From: Piezodorus guildinii
Taxonomy: Eukaryota; Arthropoda; Insecta; Hemiptera; Pentatomidae
NCBI GenBank assembly: GCA_023052935.1
Contig: CM041292.1
Coordinates: 80,734,169-80,798,168 of the forward strand
Direction of reading: 5' to 3'
DNA: 64,000 nucleotides
Position 1 is the first letter of the stretch, and every line of letters begins with the position of its first letter. Of this stretch, positions 1 through 11,568 are shown piece by piece. A program made the position numbers and the translations under genes. The notes beneath the pieces were generated by a model, which did no database searches, was not told the origin of the DNA, and saw only the letters and a program-made list of their open reading frames with translations.

Positions 1-207
1 AATGTTAGCACTTCTATGATTTTTTCCATTTAAACGTTTTTATTTAAAATTGGATTTTTTCAAGATTGTTAGAAAATCAAATTTATAAGAAGTAATTAAA
101 TTTACGGTTTAAAGGTTGGACAGGTATTAAGAGTATATTCATTTCTTAGCATATTTGCTTTTTGCATAAGCAGATGGTAAATTCCATTATTGTCAAAATT
201 CATATAT

Positions 208-296
<89 letters not shown>

Positions 297-1611
297 GTAG
301 GAGGTTAGGAAAAAGGAACATTTTAAAACTACTTGTAAGATGTCTAAGAGTAATATGACTCTTAACTCCATACATAGCATAGTAGGATAAGAAAATTGCA
401 AACGAAAAAAAAGTGGCTAATGTAAAAAGAGAGTAAGGCTAAAGCAAAGCTGGAATTAATTCGATCTAATACAAAATGGTCCAAATAATGACAAAGAGAA
501 AATTGAAGAGGGATAAAGATCTTAAAGGAGGGTTAGGATAAAGGAAGAAGGTAGCTGAGTGGCCATCTATTAGCCTCCTATTACTTCTCTCCCAGTTTTC
601 TTTACCTTGTTACAGCGATTTAATGAAGCAATACAAAACCTCGGTTAGATCTTAGGGGGGAAAAATTACCTTTTCCTCAGAGAACTTTTATATTAGTCCT
701 TATAATCGTCCTGTCGTAAAGCGAAATAACAGATTGCGGGAATATTGTGACATCTTTTAAGTATCAAAGGATACATTTAAGAAGCGGCTACTTGAAGAAA
801 TTAAAACTACTTCTTTCCCATTTTTCTTGTTACAGCGTTGATTTGGAAAAATCTGTGCCTCTAAATCGAGCCATGTGAGCTATGGAAAAGTACATTTCCA
901 GCAGTGAAATTCGACAAAAAAGCAGTACCTTCAAAAACTTATATACGATATCTCGCCTAATCACCAAATTGCAGGCTGTACTGAGCCTGTGACCCATCCT
1001 GGGTTGTAAAGGTACAGGTTCTAGTTAAAGCCGGATCAATATGGAAAATCTGCCTCCTTGGCATTTTTGACTCGCTATTCGATTTGATGTCTCGAATAAA
1101 AGCAATGCAGCTAAATGTTTAGCTCTTTAACTCAAACGGTATGCGAGCTTTTAAAAAATCTACACATTTCTCAATAACAAAAAAAAAAATTATAAGTTTA
1201 CTTAGACGCAAGTTCATAATACATTTTATATTTTTTATGTAGATCTATGAGGTGTTAATTTAAATGTATTTAAAAAAAGTGTTGTTGTAAATGTATTTAG
1301 CGCTAATAACCAAAGAGTAGAACACCTATTCAAATCGGAACGGAAAGAGCAAAGCAATTTATTATAGATATAAGAAAGGGGTGGGCAAACATCACCATTG
1401 TTGTGGATTGCCTGTCTCAATAAAATAAATAAGTATTAATTGTTTTTATAGGGTCGTAACACCATAGTCTAATCTAAACAGTAAATTCTTCCAATAAAAC
1501 AAATATAACACATTTCATACATCAACACATAACCACACAAATCAACTCACTTCTTTACTTTAATCCTCCTTGTAACCAGGCCAATCTAAAAAAGAAAATA
1601 TGAATTTTTTC
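1..1611. other. AT-rich non-coding stretch
   Basis: No coding region is supportable here. Apart from a long AT microsatellite, the only structure seen is a segment of about 45 bp (roughly 1330-1374) that recurs in the same orientation at about 3257-3300. Its 28-base core (1347-1374 and 3273-3300) differs at one position. Short open frames are AT-driven chance ORFs. Confidence 0.6.
211..294. repeat. (AT)42 microsatellite
   Basis: An uninterrupted run of AT dinucleotides, 84 bp. It creates spurious open frames encoding alternating Ile/Tyr on the minus strand. Confidence 0.97.
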
Positions 1612-1900
1612 TGAAATTTTTTTATTTATTGATATTTATTACAAATTGTTTCATAATGAACAGTAGTAATAGTGATGTGATACACATTCATACAATATAT
1701 ACAGAAAATAATGGTAAAGTCAAATTACATAAAATCGGAAATGAATAAAATAATAATAAATTAAAAAGTATTAAATAACTTCAATACACTAGGTATACCT
1801 CTGTATCCCAATTTTATGGCGATTTGAAGTGGCTTTACCCTTCCAATCGTCGCAAGTATTTCCTTGCGTCATTCTTTTACCAAGTTATCCAATCCCGCCG
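1612..1900 (-). mobile_element. Probable LINE 3'-end fragment
   Basis: The minus-strand end resembles the Jockey-type tails elsewhere in the window: a short A run preceded by a motif like AATATCAATAAATA. Further inside, about 1780-1900 reads as an open frame of roughly 35 residues on the minus strand. There is no diagnostic domain, so the family is uncertain. Confidence 0.35.
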
Positions 1901-1922
1901 CCCATCATACATTTTTGACCTT

Positions 1923-2300
1923 CTACAATTGAGGCGTTGATTTCCAAAAGGTACTATATCCATTCTAGGAAATTTTACAGGAGACGCGAATATCACTAAT
2001 TATTATATTATTAAATTAGCTAATTTGATTCTTTTCGCATTAAAACCCAGAATTGTTTTTTTAGTATATTAATAACATCATATTAAAGTTATGAAATGAG
2101 ATGTTTTGGTATAATTTAGAACGAAATTAAATGTGTAATTAGTTCCTTTAGAAAATAATTATATTTCTAAATTGCCTTTATAAAGGACTTAGGTGTACAT
2201 TAGATAAAATCAAATAAAAGATTTTGATAAAACTAAATGATGAGAATACAAATATGTAAAAAAATCAATTTTGTAAAAAAATTTCCTTTAGTACCTTTTG
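1923..2300 (+). repeat. Dispersed repeat Rep-D, copy 1
   Basis: About 375 bp aligns by eye, in the same orientation, with 38706-39073. Shared blocks include GAGNCGTTGATTTCCA near the left end and ATGATGAGAATACAAATATG near the right. It contains no ORF and no recognised TE domain. Both copies are diverged by many substitutions and small indels. Confidence 0.7.
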
Positions 2301-2375
2301 AAAATCAACGTCTGAATTCTAACCCTCTGTCCATCCCCGTTGTACACGCTCAGGTCTTCTGATTTAAACAGTACG

Positions 2376-2483
2376 GCCCACTACACTGCACATTTTGAGA
2401 GATCCTTTCTCACTCGCTCCTCAATCCTATGGAATTATATTCCTCCTTCCATCCCTCACTCCAACTCTCTTTCTACCTTTTAA
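2376..2483 (+). pseudogene. LINE ORF C-terminal remnant
   Basis: This 35-residue stretch ends in a stop. Its pattern is aromatic/basic residues, then RSFLTRSSILWN, then a Pro-rich stretch and a Ser-Leu-Ser-Phe end. That is the typical carboxy-terminal tail of CR1/L2/Jockey-like LINE ORF2 proteins (…SFxxRxxxLWNxLP…). No RT core is present. An A-rich, AATAAA-containing stretch follows at about 2680-2710 and could be the old 3' end. Assignment rests on this short motif only. Confidence 0.4.
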
Positions 2484-3322
2484 TCCTATTTAATCACTTA
2501 ATGAATATCCATGCTCAATAGAATTTCAAATAATTTTTTTGTTTTTTTTGTTGTTGTTTTCTTTACATTCAAATATGTCTATTTTATGTCAGTAATTATT
2601 AACTTGTTTAGATGTATTTAATTTACCCGAAGACTCCAAAGCACATTTTGTACATTCTGTATATTTTATCCTAAAGGGAAATAAAATATCCTAGACTAAT
2701 AAAGAATTTATTTATTTGATAAGTTATTGTACTTAAGTTACTTAATAACTTTAAGGACCTCACAATATGCATCTAATGAACTCTTAAAACATTTAATGAT
2801 TTCTAATATAATAAACTACTCAAATTAAAATAAATCTGAGTACTTTTTAAACTTTACAGTCAACAGCAGGAATATAGACTGAACTATCTCGGTGCTTTGA
2901 TAACACGAGTATATACGCCATACTTTTATTTTGAGTATATTGCTGTCTGTAGGATTATTCAAATTGAAGAAATATGCGATGCATGACAAAAAATATTATA
3001 AAGGATTCATAGATCTGAATTCATAATCGAAGTAGGAGATAATACGAATAAGATAAAAAATGCTAATGGCACTAATTCCTTGGTTTTAAATAATCAAGGA
3101 AAAACCTTAGTAACCTGCTTTGAAGAGGGCGTTATCGTATATGTTTATATTTGTGTCCGTCTATTTCGTGGTCAGTACAAGTCGTTATATCTAGACTGTT
3201 CCTGACGTTTTGAATTTGTATGCACATATTTCTGTCTCGCGTCTAGTAAAACCGGGTCAATCAGAACAGAATGAGCAAAGAAATTTATTATAGATATAAG
3301 TGAGGGTATTAACTTTTTTTTA
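2484..3322. other. AT-rich non-coding stretch
   Basis: Nothing coding is seen. It contains the second copy (about 3257-3300) of the short segment also present near 1330-1374. Confidence 0.5.
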
Positions 3323-3976
3323 TTCCTTCGTCCGAAACCTATTATATCCTGCCCTACAGTATCCTTTAATAATATTTTGTTTGTCCAAGTTGAACAGATC
3401 CACTACCTAGGACTCCTAGTTGACAAACGTCTAACATGGAACCCGCAAACTACACTGAAACGACAAGAAACTGCTCGCCGCTTTCGGTTACTACAACACT
3501 TACTGAACAGACGCTCTAACCTTCCATTTAACTACAAAAGGCTTGTCTACATGACCATCATCAGGCCTATCTGGACTTACGGGGTTGATCATTGGGGCTC
3601 TGCTAAACCATACAATTTTTTCCGCCTTCAATCCTTATAATCCAAAATCCTCAATTCTCCTTACTTTGTCACGAATCAAATCATCCATAAAGAACTAATG
3701 TTCCTTATGTAGAAGATTTAGCCCAAACCAGGTATCAATCTTTCCATGACAAAATCCACTCCCACTCTAACCCACTAGTTTCAATACTTGCCTCCTCTTC
3801 CATTCCGACAATCCTCCGAGGCGTCTGAAATTAAGATGGCCTCAAGACCTTCCACTTTAGATTATTAACTGGAGTGTTGCCAATTGGCTGTTTTCTTCAT
3901 GTATTTCATCTCATAGTTCATTTACTTGTTGTATTAACCAATACAGTAGTAAATATCAATAAATACAAAAAAAATA
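3323..3976 (+). pseudogene. Jockey-like ORF2 3' fragment
   Basis: The first about 105 codons match the RT thumb/post-RT region of the intact Jockey ORF2 in this window. Both share a YLGLL(V/L)DKRLTWNP block, then RR..L..LLNR.S, then RPIWTYG…WG.AK. The frame is then broken: a stop lies at about 3638 and the remainder continues in shifted frames to an RRLK…WP-like end at about 3840. A 3' UTR and an A-rich tail (AATATCAATAAATAC then A8) follow. The EN domain and the catalytic RT motifs are missing, so this is a 5'-truncated dead copy. The same 3' UTR type recurs at 28035-28155 and 45448-45868, so it represents a subfamily distinct from the intact element. Confidence 0.85.
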
Positions 3977-4604
3977 TATAGGATAGTAAGATCATGCAGC
4001 AGTAGGAATTAAGTCTCCTCTTATGTGGGTCATTACTCTATTATCATGAAGAATGCAAGTGAAACTCTAAATAAATATACCTTTTTTATCATTGGAAAAA
4101 CTACAGGTTATTGTAAACCATTTAATATTTTAACCCTTTGCCTTTAGTATATTCCTCTGTGGGGACATTATATTTTATTAGCGATTATGGAGAATGAACT
4201 TAGACCACCAAATTCCGTTGTTGTTTTTTTTATGTGTTATTAGAAGTGCATAGGTTTCTATTAAAATAGCACAAAAAATAGATCAAATTATGATGAAAAT
4301 AACAAGACGCATGATAAAGAAATTCGAAGTGCGTCGTATCTAGTAATTTGAGCAATATGAATAATTAGTGAAACATTCAAATTCCATTTGATTTATCTAG
4401 CTATTAGCCATATAAGCATAAAGTAACGTTAAAAAAATATACACACTAACAATTCCATCGAATATGGTTATTATCTAGTAGTTGCAAACGGTTCCTTTAA
4501 GAGGCCAGATAATCGTATTATAATTTCAGGACTACATAGAAAAACTACATATATTTTTAGTGATATTGTTTTTGTATCAATATAAAGACGAAATATTCCC
4601 AAAA

Positions 4605-4628
4605 ACGATGAGGAAGCCGAAACGTCAG
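4605..4628 (+). ncRNA. Hammerhead-like core motif
   Basis: The run reads CGATGAG-GAAGCC-GAAAC-GTC. This resembles the type I hammerhead core CUGAUGAG / short stem II / CGAAAC / GUC, as known from Penelope-like elements. One core base is missing or changed (C[T]GATGA), and stem I pairing is not obvious. Likely a decayed ribozyme remnant. Confidence 0.3.
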
Positions 4629-5071
4629 TGTATTGAACTATTTTAAGAATTGAAAATATATAATTTTTGTTCAAGTAAGTTCCATTTTTTCACTTGATAG
4701 ACTATTATATTAATAATATCCAACACTCACCGAAAAGAGCAAAACAAAGAAAATATCCGATGGGTTTCAAGTAGTCCTTGCCCTGAAGATTAACCCCTAG
4801 AACTTAGCACGAAAGTGAAACTAAAGAAACTTAACTGACAACACTAATAAGACAAAGCATGTATCTATCCGACTGTCAGAGCAGAAGTGAAAATCGAATG
4901 TCGAATAGACTCAGCTTGGTATGCCGCTAGGTAACAGGCGATTCCCATTCAACAGCTCACATCTTGCGATGGCACGTTCTGGAAAATTTCCTTCCGCCCA
5001 GTAACGCTTCTTATTAGTATCTATATGCGCATATAAACTTCCAAAGAGGTCCAAGGGTAAAGCTAATAATA

Positions 5072-5136
5072 TCACACACACGCACATGTGTATATATATA
5101 TATATACATATACACGAGCATGTGTGTGTGTGTTTG
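5072..5136. repeat. Compound CA/TA/TG microsatellite
   Basis: A CA-rich run, then (TA)n, then (TG)n. The flanking CA and TG blocks are mutually complementary, so the locus can fold back on itself. Confidence 0.9.
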
Positions 5137-5210
5137 TTAGTTCTCGACTGCTGATTATTGAAGTTTTTACGAGTCTTGAGGTTCTGTCAATAAAAATGAA
5201 TTGTGTTAGG

Positions 5211-5243
5211 CAACGTTTCGAGAATTTAATTTTCTCATATCTA
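5211..5243 (-). ncRNA. Weak hammerhead-like motif
   Basis: On the minus strand a GAGAA…TTCTC hairpin is followed directly by GAAACGTTG, with a degenerate GATATGA-like element before it. The order fits stem II and the GAAA core of a hammerhead, but the CUGAUGA box is not conserved. Confidence 0.2.
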
Positions 5244-5461
5244 TGGCCTACCAGAGGAAAAAAAATACAACAAAATATCAAAATTTGTATACAATAATTA
5301 GTAGATGAAATTATTGTTACAAAGGCAATGTGTATTAGTCTCAACTCATAATTAGATCACAGTGTCATAAAAAAATTTTCAGATTCAGTAACAATAATAT
5401 TATCTACTAATTATTGAATACAAAATTTAAAATTCTATGTTTTTTCTCCACTGTTAGAGCA

Positions 5462-5474
5462 TGGATATGAATTA
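5462..5474. repeat. TSD, left copy (LOA-like LINE)
   Basis: TGGATATGAATTA (13 bp) is repeated exactly at 7491-7503, immediately after the poly(A) tail. This defines the insertion site. The base before the right copy is A of the tail, so a 14-bp match including A5461 is possible. Confidence 0.93.
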
Positions 5475-7408
5475 CTTCCTGGTCTCCAGGATTGAGAAAA
5501 CTCTGATTAACAAAGATATTGTGGCAGGCATCTTTGTTGACATAGAGGGTGCCTTTGACCGAACTCCTTATGACACTATGGCATTAGCCTTAGAAAGGAG
5601 AGGAGTGGGAGTATTAATCTCCGGATGGATTAATGCCATGCTGGAGGGAAGGATGCTCACATCCGAACTGGGACACTCCAGATTGTGGATTAGACCGAGA
5701 GGAGGATGTCCGCAAGGGGGCGTGCTATCTCCACTTCTGTGGTGTCTGGTCGTCGACTCGCTGCTGACAATCCTGAGTAATGCAGGTTTCTATGCACAGG
5801 GATACGCTGATGATATCGCTGTGCTAATTGAAGGCAAGTTTCCGGAAACCATATCGGATCTGCTCAAAACAACCATGAAACTTCTTAGGGAATGGTGTCA
5901 GACGAATGGTCTAAGCATCAACCCTCAGAAGGTCAATCTCTGTATCTTCACTAACAAAAGAAATATAACCATCAGACCACCCCACCTTGGTGAGGCTGAG
6001 GTCAATATCTGTAGTGAAGTTAAACATCTAGGAATTACTCTTGATAGTAAATTAAAATGGAACATTCACATTGATAAAACCTGTACAAGGGCACTTAAGT
6101 GCCTCTTTGCATGTAAAGGGGCTGTTGGAAAAACATGGGGCCTCAAACCGAATGTGGTCCTCTGGATATATAAAACAGTTATAAGACCAATGGTCCTATA
6201 CGCAGCTGTTGTGTGGTGGCATAAGGCAAATACATGTAAATCCTTGCTGCAGCTTGGGAAGCTGCAAAGACTGGCATGCCTTATGACAACCGGAGCTATG
6301 AGTACAACCCGACTGCTGCAATGGAAGTTTTACTCAACCTAACACCATTACACATAGCAGTAGAAACTCAAGCACTTAACACAGCCTATAGGCTCTCTAA
6401 GTTAGGAACAAGATCCAGCTCTTTGGTTTACCGGGGCCATGGCAACTTGTTCAGAAGGATTGATGAAGATTCGGTGCTTGCCATGCATTCCGATCTTCAA
6501 GTAAAGAAACACAAGGACACACTTTACTGTGCAATGATTAACAGGACTGACTCGCACAAACCGTGCAATGGAGTCAACTGTTATACAGATGGATCCATGA
6601 CAGAGCTAGGCTCAGGTGCTGGAATATGGAGAATGGATAAACCTGAGGAAGGGTTGTCCATTTCTCTTGGTAAGCATACCTCAGTCTTCCAGGCTGAAGT
6701 AATGGCTATCAATATCTGTGCTCAAACCTTAATTTCAGAAGGGATGAGAGACAGACAGATAACTATCCATACCGATAGTCAAGCTGCTATTGGAGCTTTG
6801 GGTAGTTATATAACACGGTCCAAACTAGTAGAGGAATGCAAAAACAATCTAAATATGCTTTCCCTGCTAAATAAAGTCCGGGTATATTGGGTGCCTGGTC
6901 ACTCAGGCATCTTAGGAATGAGAGGGCTGATAGCCTCGCGAGGAGGGGTTCTGCCCAGCTACCCCCCACACCTGAACCTGTGTGTGGAATTAGCCTCAGC
7001 AAAGCCAAAGGACTGATTAAGGCTGCTGCTGATAATAGATCCAGGCAATACTGGAGGGATACCGACAAGCAGCATCACTCCAAGATGTTTCTGGATGGAC
7101 CCTGCAAAGAGAGAAGTCATATTCTACTCTCTATGGACAGGACAACCCTAAGGAGGGTAACAGGACTATATACTGGACACTGTCAACTTAATAAGCATCT
7201 CCACAATATGGGTTTGGTGGCCTCACCGACTTGCAGATTCTGCAAGAAGGAGGATGAAACTGCATTCCATTTGATATGCAGTTGCCCAGAGATTGCTAGG
7301 ACACGGTTTTACCATTTTGGTGTCGACCATATCCCTGATCCCAAGTTGCGTGAACTGATTAACCCCCACAGGTTAGTCAGATTCACCAAGGCGTTAGCCC
7401 TGTATTAA
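5475..7408 (+). pseudogene. LOA-like RT/RNase H, frameshifted
   Basis: Encodes the second half of a LINE ORF2. The RT has FVDIEGAFD (first catalytic Asp, about residue 27 counted from the ATG at 5461), GCPQGGVLSPLLW and QGYADD (about residues 114-118). The RNase H domain follows, with TDGSMT, the E of FQAEVMAI, HTDSQAAI and VPGHSGI. A C-terminal CX2CX10HX4C zinc motif sits near 7235-7290. Two single-base deletions break the frame: one near 6307-6311, just after the RT thumb, and one near 6917, inside the last RNase H motif. The EGAFD/YADD/RNase H combination is typical of LOA and I-group LINEs. The ATG at 5461 lies in the target-site duplication, so it is host sequence and not the element's own start. 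Confidence 0.9.
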
Positions 7409-7490
7409 CAGTATATTGGACGGCGCACAATAAGCCTAAATTGGCTGCAGTGCATTGGATTAGCCGGCAAAAAAAAAAAAAAAAAAAAAA
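5475..7490 (+). mobile_element. 5'-truncated LOA/I-type LINE
   Basis: The TSD pair bounds a 2,016-bp insertion ending in 22 A residues (7469-7490). It retains RT, RNase H and a C-terminal zinc motif and lacks the endonuclease region, which is classic 5' truncation during target-primed reverse transcription. Coding GC is visibly higher than the flanks. The 13-bp exact TSD and clean A tail suggest moderate age, but two coding frameshifts show it is not functional. Confidence 0.93.
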
Positions 7491-7503
7491 TGGATATGAA
7501 TTA
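7491..7503. repeat. TSD, right copy (LOA-like LINE)
   Basis: Exact 13-bp partner of 5462-5474, directly after the A22 tail. Confidence 0.93.
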
Positions 7504-9091
7504 TCTTTTTTATTATTATCGACAATAATCATTTATTTTTATCGGCTACAGTTCTACCTACAGGAAGTTCTTGGACATTATAGATACTAATTGTCCCTCA
7601 ATATCTTCTTTTTATCCCTGCCGCCCTTATAACATTCCTTCGTATATATACCCTCCAAATTCTAGAGCCAGGGCGATCCGGTCCAACATGTTGTTATGAT
7701 GAAGTTATGATATATTATATTAGTAAGAGAATTGTGTTTCTATTTTCATTATAAATAATAAGTTTAAATTAATTCATTAACTATTGAAAACTGAAATTCG
7801 AAAATTTTCACGATCGTTATACTTTCCCTTGCTATATATTCCATATAAAACTAAGTGAAAGTAAAAAAAAAAAAATACGTATTAAACAATAATACTTTTA
7901 AATAAAAAGAACTATGGAGTAAAAATCTGGACGGCGAAGATAAGCGGATAACACGTCTCACGATAAATGAAAAGAACCCAATTCGTATTTTAATATAACT
8001 AACTTGCTATTCCTTCCTATATAAAGGCACAAACAGTTGAAAAATTATAATTTTATCTTAGTTTAATATGAGACATCGATCGAAAAGGGATTCTTTGAAA
8101 GATCCAGATAAGGTATATTTTAAAATTATCCAATAAGCTATCTATCTATCCTAGCTAAATCATTACAGGGACTCACGAATATTGGTACTTGAAGTTGTTC
8201 AGCAGTGTTTTAAATTAGCCATATTTTTTTTCTCTGCGGTCATATTGGAGAGAGGAGACATCCAGAGGCAACTCAATCCTCTTCTAAAGATGAAGTGTTC
8301 AAGGCTTTCTTCTACGTTTCCTTTTTGGTTAAGTTTTATGTGTTTTTTGTTCAGCTTTCCTTTTTCATGAATTTCTTTCTTTCTTAAGCCGCTCTACAGC
8401 TGTCTCTTGGTTTCTTTGTCTTACCTCTTGTTTCTTTGGTTGTAATTCTCTTCGCCATATAGCCGAAGCGACTCCTGAATGATGTATTTTTTTTATAATG
8501 AATGACATATCGAACTGGTTAGTAACATGTAAGTTTCTACTGTCCTACTTGCTCGGACTACCAAAAGAATTTCCAATCAATTATAAATGAAGTTTCATAC
8601 CAGTTCTAGTAATGGACATACAGATCTAAAGCTCGACACTTCATGTCAGCTACTGAGCCCGATCAAAAAAGTCGAAGTAATTGAAATGGTTAATTAGGCC
8701 ATTCTTATGGTTGTTAACTTTTAGGAGAGTGAGCTCGATAAGAGTTTTGAAAAATGTTGACGGAATATTGTTGTGAGATTCATTAAACTGTCAATAATAA
8801 CTTGATATGCAAATGAGTATTTATGTTGAGTTTCCGTTTAAGGAGAAATGAAAAAAATATAATTGCGTTGGGTTTTACTTTTGGTATTGATGTGTCAGGT
8901 TCATTTAAACTATTTGTATATAATATGTCACAAGAAGCTTGTTTCTTTGATTGATTAATTAAAGACAGGTTTAGTTTCTGGATTTTGTGAATCCTGCAAA
9001 GATTAGCATTTTTATCAGATATCAAATGAGGTAATTAGTATAGTTTTAATAGTAAACCGTGAAAAGGTACAATCATAAAAAAAAAAAAAAA
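7504..9091. other. AT-rich non-coding stretch
   Basis: No supportable gene. It includes a short right-end fragment of Rep-C at 7784-7862 (AAATTTTCACGATCG core followed by AAGTGAAAG). The open frame near 8182-8370 is hydrophobic, low-complexity and unsupported. Confidence 0.5.
7784..7862 (+). repeat. Rep-C right-end fragment
   Basis: Matches the right terminal part of the 0.83 kb family (compare 36426-36489 and 50300-50376): an AATTCGAAAATTTTCACGAT block, a TATATATT-like stretch, then the terminal AAGTGAAAG. Confidence 0.75.
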
Positions 9092-9093
9092 TG

Positions 9094-9360
9094 GGGATCA
9101 CCTGTGGTGAGAGGCCAAATTAACAGCCTTCTTTGTCCAAAGCCACGGGTTCAAACAGTAAAACATTGTTGATTCTCCGCATTCAGAAAAGGACGTACAA
9201 TAAATGGAAGTCCCGAACCTGTGCGATGGTACCAGGTACCTGTTAAAGATCCCTCTATATTTTAATTAAACAAGGATAGGTATAATTTAGGACTCACATT
9301 GGAGGCATCGTCTGATTAGCCAAAGCAAGTAACCTTAAGTAAATAAACCAAAAAGCAAAA
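9094..9360 (+). repeat. SINE-A copy 1 (diverged)
   Basis: A diverged tRNA-derived SINE. The start GGGATCAC, a B-box-like CGGGTTCAAA, the body block CCTGTGCGATG…CAGGTACC and the tail TTAAGTAAATAAAC align with the other SINE-A copies. It is missing pieces in the middle. Confidence 0.75.
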
Positions 9361-9756
9361 ATTATTTTTGAATTTATTAATTTTATACCCTTGGTTTATA
9401 TCTTCTCGGCAATATCGAAAATTTAAGAGGAGTACAGACAATTATTTAAGTGCCTCCTGGAATCAACCATTTTGTTTTTAATTTTTAATAATCTCATTAA
9501 ATAAAGAAGCATACTGTCAAAATTTAACTATTCATATTTCATAAAAAAAATAATTCTTGAACAATTCAATATTAAACGATTATATAGTTTCATTATTAAC
9601 TTAAGACAGCTAAATTTCCGCATTATCAATCAAAATTTAGCTCATTGATATTTTCCCAATTACATTATTTAATAGTAGTATTGTATTCAACAATTAAACG
9701 TAAATAAAAATTAGTATTTATATTAAAATATATTAATACGTAATTTAAATAGTTCT
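9361..9756. other. AT-rich non-coding stretch
   Basis: No gene or repeat recognised between the two SINE-A copies. Confidence 0.5.
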
Positions 9757-10048
9757 TTGGGGGTTCACACCTTCAGCATAGTAGCTAGAATAACAGCCTT
9801 CTATGCTCAAGGTCACGGGTTCGAACCCGCAGATGGCCCTAGGATATTTTTGATAAGATTAAAATCCTTAGTTATACCATCCTTCGGAGGGGACATAAAA
9901 GGTGGTCCCGAGACTGAGCGATGTCAGGTACTCGTTAAATATACCTATCCTAATTAAACCTGGATAGACCAAATTTAAGATTCCCATTGTAACATCGTCC
10001 AATTAGCTACAGTAGCATAAGGTGACGTTAAATAAACAGAACAAACAA
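9757..10048 (+). repeat. SINE-A copy 2
   Basis: About 290 bp. The tRNA-like head has a good Pol III B box (GGGTTCGAACCC) and an A-box-like region (TAGCTAGAATAACAG). The body and GACGTTAAATAAACA tail are as in the other copies. Flanks AAATAGTTCTT (left) and AAATAGTTTCTT (right) look like a TSD with one indel. Confidence 0.85.
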
Positions 10049-11265
10049 ATAGTTTCTTAAACAGAAACAAATACATCGTTAGTTAATACATTTTTATATT
10101 TAAAACAAATAAGTATGAGATATACTTTGCTTACTTTAGAAGTATATAAGGAAATCAGTTAGAAAAATTGAGAGGGGACGAAAAGAGGAATTTATGGTCA
10201 GAAATACTTTATTCCTCGAAAACTTCGGATTCAATCAAGAAAGGGTGCCCCGTTCATTCAATTAACAAGTTAATTAACCCTTACGAGGTAAAATGGACAT
10301 TGTTTCAACGGAGCTCTTTCAATAATATTCCTTAGGGCCATCGGGTTCTACTGAATATTTAAAAGTATAAAAAAAGAAAAAAAAATCCAATAAAACAACA
10401 TCTTTCCCTAACCAATCTTCATATCACCATTCCCGTTCATTTTTTTATCATTTGTCTATCTCTGTTTTTAAAATAATTCATTCAGACGATTCCAGCCCAT
10501 TTCATGTACCCTTACATCCTTTACTTCAATTCTTTAGTGTGAATTGAAAATAAAATTTATTGTAGGACGAATAGCCCCCTAAGAATAACAAAAATGTACA
10601 AAATAAATAATATTTTTTAAGACTTTAGTTCAAAAATGGGCAGATTTAGTAACATACTTCCTGGCTGTGATCTGAGCTAAGGATGAAAAAAATGCACGAA
10701 TCACACACATTTCAAAAGCACTAAGTAGACTGTTAGCAAACAATAGGCAATAATCGATGAAACATGACAGAAATTCGAGCGTCGCGCCACAGAACAGATT
10801 GAAAATCTGCGCTGGCGTGAAAAAAAAATCGTTTTCATATTATTTTTGTAAAGGAATGCTATTAATATACTTTCAACTTTACACTCAGCCCAACCAATAA
10901 ATCATAGCGAACCGCTAAAGAAAGATATTAACGTCATTAGGCGGGCTACCCCAACTATTAATGCCCAGAGGGTTTGAGCAGGTGGAGCAGCTCCTCAATG
11001 AGAACTTCTATTTTGGAGGGGAATAAATAACCGTTATTTTAGTGCAGTACTAAGATTATAAACTTCATCGAGTCGAGAGCTCATAAATGCCCATTCTAGA
11101 AAGCAACTACCTTGGTAATTAAAAAAAATAACATAATAAATATTTAATTCTCGTTAAACTCCTCAGCCGTAAATAGCTTTTCGTTCTTATAATAGTTTCT
11201 GAGACGCTCAAAGTTTTTGTCTTCATCTGCAACAGATCTCTGATTTATATTGTATAAAATTGTAT

Positions 11266-11267
<2 letters not shown>
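10049..11267. other. AT-rich non-coding stretch
   Basis: No gene seen. A slightly GC-richer patch lies at about 10,920-11,000, with nothing recognisable in it. Confidence 0.5.

Positions 11268-11318
<51 letters not shown>
11268..11318. repeat. Poly(A) tail of Jockey-1 (T51 on +)
   Basis: 51 consecutive T on the plus strand form the 3' A tail of the minus-strand Jockey element. An uninterrupted tail of this length normally erodes quickly. Confidence 0.95.
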
Positions 11319-11320
<2 letters not shown>

Positions 11321-11568
11321 TCATTGAGCAATATTACAATCTGTCCAATTCAGGACATTTTTAATAGTGATAACGTACAACATTCATACTACATTCACAC
11401 GATATATACAAAACTATAAATTTATATAATAATAATAATAAAATATACATATATACAAAATAAAATCAATAAAAATATATACAATAGTCACTCATACCTA
11501 TATACAATTCACAAGCATACAGCACGTGAGTGGAGAATCTAGCCAATGCTAGAACTCCAATATACATG

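Larger units (their letters stand above)
3977..5460. other. AT-rich non-coding stretch
   Basis: No supportable gene. It holds two hammerhead-like motifs and one mixed CA/AT/GT microsatellite, each listed separately. Confidence 0.5.

Noticed and set aside
102..401. Minus-strand ORFs with long Ile-Tyr repeats
   Set aside because: They are translations of the AT microsatellite at 211-294.
6787..7068. Minus-strand ORF in the LOA-like element
   Set aside because: Antisense to the RNase H region, which explains the sequence fully.
11241..11267. Clear TSD for Jockey-1
   Set aside because: The left flank AATTGTATAATTT and right flank AATTGTAATTT differ by an indel, and the sequence is AT-rich. Kept only as tentative support for the 5' boundary.
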